Below are positions 61,267 to 64,000 of a stretch of DNA of 64,000 nt, one piece after another. The notes beneath the pieces were generated by a model. That model was not told where the DNA came from. It searched no databases and saw only the letters and a list, made by a program, of their open reading frames with translations. Both the position numbers and the translations under genes were made by a program. The first letter of the stretch is position 1. Each line of letters starts with the position of its first letter. Source of the stretch: Bradyrhizobium zhengyangense (lineage in GTDB: Bacteria; Pseudomonadota; Alphaproteobacteria; Rhizobiales; Xanthobacteraceae); NCBI RefSeq assembly GCF_022012435.1, contig NZ_JAKLUA010000002.1:310001-374000 (forward strand). The letters are read 5' to 3'.

Positions 61267-61292
61267 GGGGTATGACGGTGTCATGCCTCCCC
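61267..61292. other. Short hairpin between the protease and flavin dehydrogenase genes
   Basis: GGGGTATGACGGTGTCATGC... contains ATGAC-GGT-GTCAT inside GGGG/CCCC pairs. It is within the 58-nt gap. It may be a weak terminator or a processing site; no T-run follows. Confidence 0.3.
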
Positions 61293-61308
61293 TCCGGACT
61301 CCTGCCGC

Positions 61309-63036
61309 ATGATGCCGGCGCATGAGACCTACGACGTCATTGTCATCGGCGCTGGCGCCGGCGGTATGACAGCTGCGGCCGTCGCTGCCGCCGAAGGTCT
61401 GCGCGTGCTGGTGATCGAGAAGACCGCTTTCGTTGGCGGCACGACCGCGTGGTCCGGAGGCATGGTCTGGATCCCCGCCAATGCCAAGATGAAAGAGGCG
61501 GGGCTCTCCGACAGCATCACGGATGCGGTCCGGTATCTGTCGAGCACCGTGCCCGAACCTGCCAACGCGGGCCTGCGCGCGGCATTTCTTGCGCGTGGGC
61601 CGGAAGCGATCGCCTATCTCGAAAGCAACACGGAAGTTCGCTTTCAGTCAGTGAAGGCCTATCCGGACTATTATCCGGAGCGGCTGGGCGCGACATCAGG
61701 CGGGCGCGTGCTGGAGCCGGTCGCGTTCGACGGCACGCGGCTGGGCCAAGCTTTCGCGCGGCTGCGCGCGCCGCTGCCGGAATTCACGCTGTTCGGCGGG
61801 ATGATGGTCAACCGGCTCGACATCCCGCATCTGCGCCGTGTCGGAAAATCGCTGCGCTCGACTTTGCGCGCGGCACGGTTGGTCTCCGGATATGCGCTGC
61901 AACGACTGCGCAGCCCGCGCGGAACGACGCTGCATCTCGGCAATGCGCTCGCTGCTCGGCTCTATGCCTCGCTGCTGGCGCGGCAGGTCGAGATTCTCTT
62001 CAGTGCCGATGTCGAGGATTTGTTGATGCAAGGCGATCGCGTCGGTGGCGTTGTGATTCGCCATGGGTCGCGCGACCGCTTGATCGCCGCGAGGCGCGGC
62101 GTCGTGCTCGCAACCGGCGGCTTTTCGCATGATGCGGTCTTGCGCAAACGCTTTTTCCCGCCCTCGGCTGGATTTGTCTCGGCCACCAACATAGCGGGCA
62201 CGGGCGATGGGCTTCGGCTTGCGGCGACGGCCAATGCGGCGCTGAATACGGACGCGACGAGCCCGGCTTATTGGGTACCGGCCTCGCTGTTCCGCCGCAC
62301 CGACGGCAGCCGCGGCGTGTTCCCGCACACTGTGACTGACCGCGCGAAGCCCGGCGTCATCGCCGTGAATGGCGCGGGCCGGCGCTTCGTCAACGAGGCG
62401 CTCTCTTACCATGAGTTCGTGCTCGCGATGCTGCGCGATGCCAATGGCGAACCGGACCGGCCGTTCTATCTGGTCTGCGACCGGCCGTTCCTGTGGAGCT
62501 ACGGTCTCGGTCGCATCAAGCCGTTCACGCGCAGTGTGCGCTGCTATGTGGCGAGCGGTGAATTGAGCGAGGCTCCCGACATCTTAGAGCTTGCGGCCAA
62601 GATCGGCATCAAGCCGGCCCTGCTTACCGCGACGATCGCGGCTTACAACGATGGCGCAAAGGAAGGCCGCGATCCCGAATTCGGTCGTGGCAGCACCATC
62701 TACCAGCGCCACCTCGGCGACGCCGCTCATAAGCCAAACCCCTGCGTTGCGCCTATTCATTGTGCGCCCTTCTTCGCCATGCGCATCTATCCGGCCGATC
62801 TCGGCACCGCGATCGGCATGAACGTCGATGCGCAGGCGCGCGTGCTGCGCGAGGACGGCATGCCGGTTGCGGGGCTTTATGCCTGTGGCAACGACATGGG
62901 CTCGATCATGAACGGGAATTATCCCGGTCCGGGCATCACGCTCGGGCCGGCGCTGACGTTCGGGTATATCGCGGGGCGGCATCTGGCGGAGGGGGCGGGG
63001 TCGGTGGCGCCGCGCGTCGCCACGACGTCAGCCTAG
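61309..63036 (+). CDS. FAD-dependent oxidoreductase of the 3-ketosteroid dehydrogenase / fumarate reductase family
   Basis: 575 residues. Dinucleotide motif DVIVIGAGAGGMTAAAVAAAEG (about 9-30), the FVGGTTAWSGGMVWIP segment (about 41-56), GVVLATGGFSHDAVL (about 262-276) and a C-terminal GNDMGSIMNGNYPGPGITLGPALTFGYIAGRHL are typical of flavoproteins that desaturate or reduce steroid-like or other ring ketones. The catalytic pair cannot be assigned with confidence, so fumarate-reductase-like chemistry remains possible. Two in-frame ATGs (61309, 61312). Cytoplasmic. Confidence 0.85.
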   Translation: MMPAHETYDVIVIGAGAGGMTAAAVAAAEGLRVLVIEKTAFVGGTTAWSGGMVWIPANAKMKEAGLSDSITDAVRYLSSTVPEPANAGLRAAFLARGPEAIAYLESNTEVRFQSVKAYPDYYPERLGATSGGRVLEPVAFDGTRLGQAFARLRAPLPEFTLFGGMMVNRLDIPHLRRVGKSLRSTLRAARLVSGYALQRLRSPRGTTLHLGNALAARLYASLLARQVEILFSADVEDLLMQGDRVGGVVIRHGSRDRLIAARRGVVLATGGFSHDAVLRKRFFPPSAGFVSATNIAGTGDGLRLAATANAALNTDATSPAYWVPASLFRRTDGSRGVFPHTVTDRAKPGVIAVNGAGRRFVNEALSYHEFVLAMLRDANGEPDRPFYLVCDRPFLWSYGLGRIKPFTRSVRCYVASGELSEAPDILELAAKIGIKPALLTATIAAYNDGAKEGRDPEFGRGSTIYQRHLGDAAHKPNPCVAPIHCAPFFAMRIYPADLGTAIGMNVDAQARVLREDGMPVAGLYACGNDMGSIMNGNYPGPGITLGPALTFGYIAGRHLAEGAGSVAPRVATTSA

Positions 63037-63106
63037 CTATCTCCCACCGCAGTCATGCGCCGCGAACGCGGGGCAACCGGTCCGCCGCGGCCCCTCAGTT
63101 CAATTA

Positions 63107-63158
63107 CAGCTGTCTCGGCGTACTGGATCGCCCGGTCAAGCCGGGCGATGACAGCTGT
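63107..63158. repeat. Palindromic intergenic repeat
   Basis: ATCGCCCGG-TCAAG-CCGGGCGAT (63127-63149) is a perfect 9-bp hairpin. It is bracketed by ACAGCTGT at 63107-63114 and 63151-63158. It is another dispersed rhizobial repeat type, distinct from those at 32611 and 33849. It lies between convergent genes. Confidence 0.6.
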
Positions 63159-63180
63159 GTGCTTGGCGACAATGCGGCCT

Positions 63181-64000
63181 CTACTCCGCCGCCGCGGCAA
63201 ATCGGCTGTTCTCCAGCTCCGCCTCTAGCCGCGCCTTCTCCGCTGCCGCCAGCTTGATGTTGGCCTCCTTGACGTGGCCGAAGCCGCGGATGGTTTCCGG
63301 TACACGCGCTAGTCTTGTCAGAAGCGGGATCTGCTCCGCTTTCAGTCCGGGCATCCGCTGATCGATCATGCCGAGATAATCTGCGACCAGCTTCCGCTCG
63401 GTCCGGCGCTCTTCAGTGCGGCCGAACAGATCAAAAGCGCCGCCGCGCAGGAATTTCAGCTTCGCCAGCACGCGAAAGGCGTGGATCATCCAGCCGCCGA
63501 ATTCCTGCTTCTGAAGCCGTCCCGTCGACTTGTCGCGCTTGGCGAAGATCGGCGGTGCGAGGTGGTACTTCAGTGTGAAGTTGCCGTCGAACTTTTCCGA
63601 CACCTTCCTGGCAAAGCTGCCATCGGTATAGAGCCGCGCGACCTCGTACTCGTCCTTGTAGGACATCAGCTTGAACAGGTTCTTTGCCACGGCCTCGGTC
63701 AGCTCCGTGGAGGCGGGCGAGGCGGCAGCTTCCGCCTTGCGCACTTTGGCCACAGCTGCGAGGTAGCGGTCCGCGTACGCCTTGTCCTGATAGCTCGTCA
63801 GGAATTCGGCACGGGTTGCGATGATATCGTCAAGCGATTTGGTCGGCGCGGACGCCCGATTCTTGAATTGAAGCACGCTGCGCACGCGCGACATGTCGTG
63901 AGCGGCGAGGCGGCCCCAGGTGAAGGCGAGCTTGTTCATCTCGATCGCGGCGCCGTTGATCTCGATGGCGCGCAGCAGGGCCTCCAGCGACAGGGGGATA
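63181..64000 (-). CDS. Indolepyruvate ferredoxin oxidoreductase family protein, C-terminal part
   Basis: The frame is open from the window edge to the TAG at 63181: 272 residues of a much larger protein (family members are about 1150). PLSLEALLRAIEINGAAIEMNKLAFTWGRLAAHD, then YEVARLYTDGSFARKV, KYHLAPPIFAKRD, EFGGWMIHAFRVLAKLKFLRG and IRGFGHVKEANIK are the conserved C-terminal domain (DUF6537 region). The whole enzyme decarboxylates aryl-pyruvates to aryl-acetyl-CoA with ferredoxin. An internal ATG at 63939 is not the start. Confidence 0.88.
   Translation of the reverse strand, partial: IPLSLEALLRAIEINGAAIEMNKLAFTWGRLAAHDMSRVRSVLQFKNRASAPTKSLDDIIATRAEFLTSYQDKAYADRYLAAVAKVRKAEAAASPASTELTEAVAKNLFKLMSYKDEYEVARLYTDGSFARKVSEKFDGNFTLKYHLAPPIFAKRDKSTGRLQKQEFGGWMIHAFRVLAKLKFLRGGAFDLFGRTEERRTERKLVADYLGMIDQRMPGLKAEQIPLLTRLARVPETIRGFGHVKEANIKLAAAEKARLEAELENSRFAAAAE

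Noticed and set aside
63181..63939. A separate 252-residue protein starting at 63939
   Set aside because: The frame stays open through the window edge, and the residues before that methionine match the conserved domain of indolepyruvate ferredoxin oxidoreductase.
1..64000. CRISPR arrays, rRNA genes, plasmid or phage origins
   Set aside because: No regularly spaced short repeats, no rRNA-like sequence, and no iteron cluster were seen.

Overview
The window is GC-rich, densely coded DNA from an alphaproteobacterium, most likely Bradyrhizobium or a close relative (family Nitrobacteraceae). The basis is codon and GC character, many acyl-CoA, MFS and ABC genes, a cyoABCD quinol oxidase, a membrane PuuD urate oxidase, short palindromic intergenic repeats of the type common in that genus, and indolepyruvate ferredoxin oxidoreductase. 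The genus is recalled from general knowledge and was not searched. There are no rRNA genes, CRISPR arrays, transposases or integrases; the only complete RNA gene seen is tRNA-Gln(TTG) at 6863-6937.

Layout. 1-6617 is ordinary chromosome: a histone-deacetylase-family protein cut by the window edge, a periplasmic 5'-nucleotidase, an enoyl-CoA hydratase, an MFS carrier and an acyl-CoA dehydrogenase. 6863-20148 looks like a tRNA-anchored genomic island. The last 17 nt of tRNA-Gln are repeated exactly at 20132-20148, and a 24-nt piece of its anticodon arm lies at 12066-12089, which suggests two elements stacked at one site. The proximal half carries an HlyD / RbbA / ABC-2 exporter. The distal half carries a GntR-led solute-uptake ABC operon, a small secreted protein, an atpC fragment and a frameshifted outer-membrane channel.

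20157-37747 holds a VOC protein, a CaiB-type CoA transferase, a divergent Mfd-like translocase, a small membrane protein, a sodium symporter / Asp-box sialidase-like / SDR operon with a perfect inverted repeat upstream, a Tat-exported caspase-like protein, two M20-type peptidases or amidohydrolases, an enolase-superfamily enzyme, an MFS carrier and a C45-type amidohydrolase. 37850-46822 is a patchwork of a duplicated SGNH esterase, direct repeats, an ArsR-AHSA1 pair with a clear operator-like dyad, a 2'-5' RNA ligase-like protein, a PAS chemoreceptor, an uncharacterised HGG-motif gene pair and a lytic transglycosylase.

46901-64000 is metabolic and respiratory: a VOC protein, puuD, a PQQ-type sugar dehydrogenase, an SDR-CMD-SDR cluster, cyoABCD, a nuclease-like protein, a GMC oxidoreductase with its small subunit, an HtrA-type protease without a signal peptide, a flavin dehydrogenase of the ketosteroid type, and the C-terminal part of indolepyruvate ferredoxin oxidoreductase running off the window.

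No wholly new defence or mobile system is evident. The strongest unusual signals are the composite tRNA-Gln island with its decayed cargo, the divergent Mfd, the HGG pair and the local duplications near 38-41 kb. Start codons were moved from the longest possible reading frame where a Shine-Dalgarno sequence, a stop/start overlap or a signal peptide argued for it. All functions are assigned by reading motifs, without database searches.
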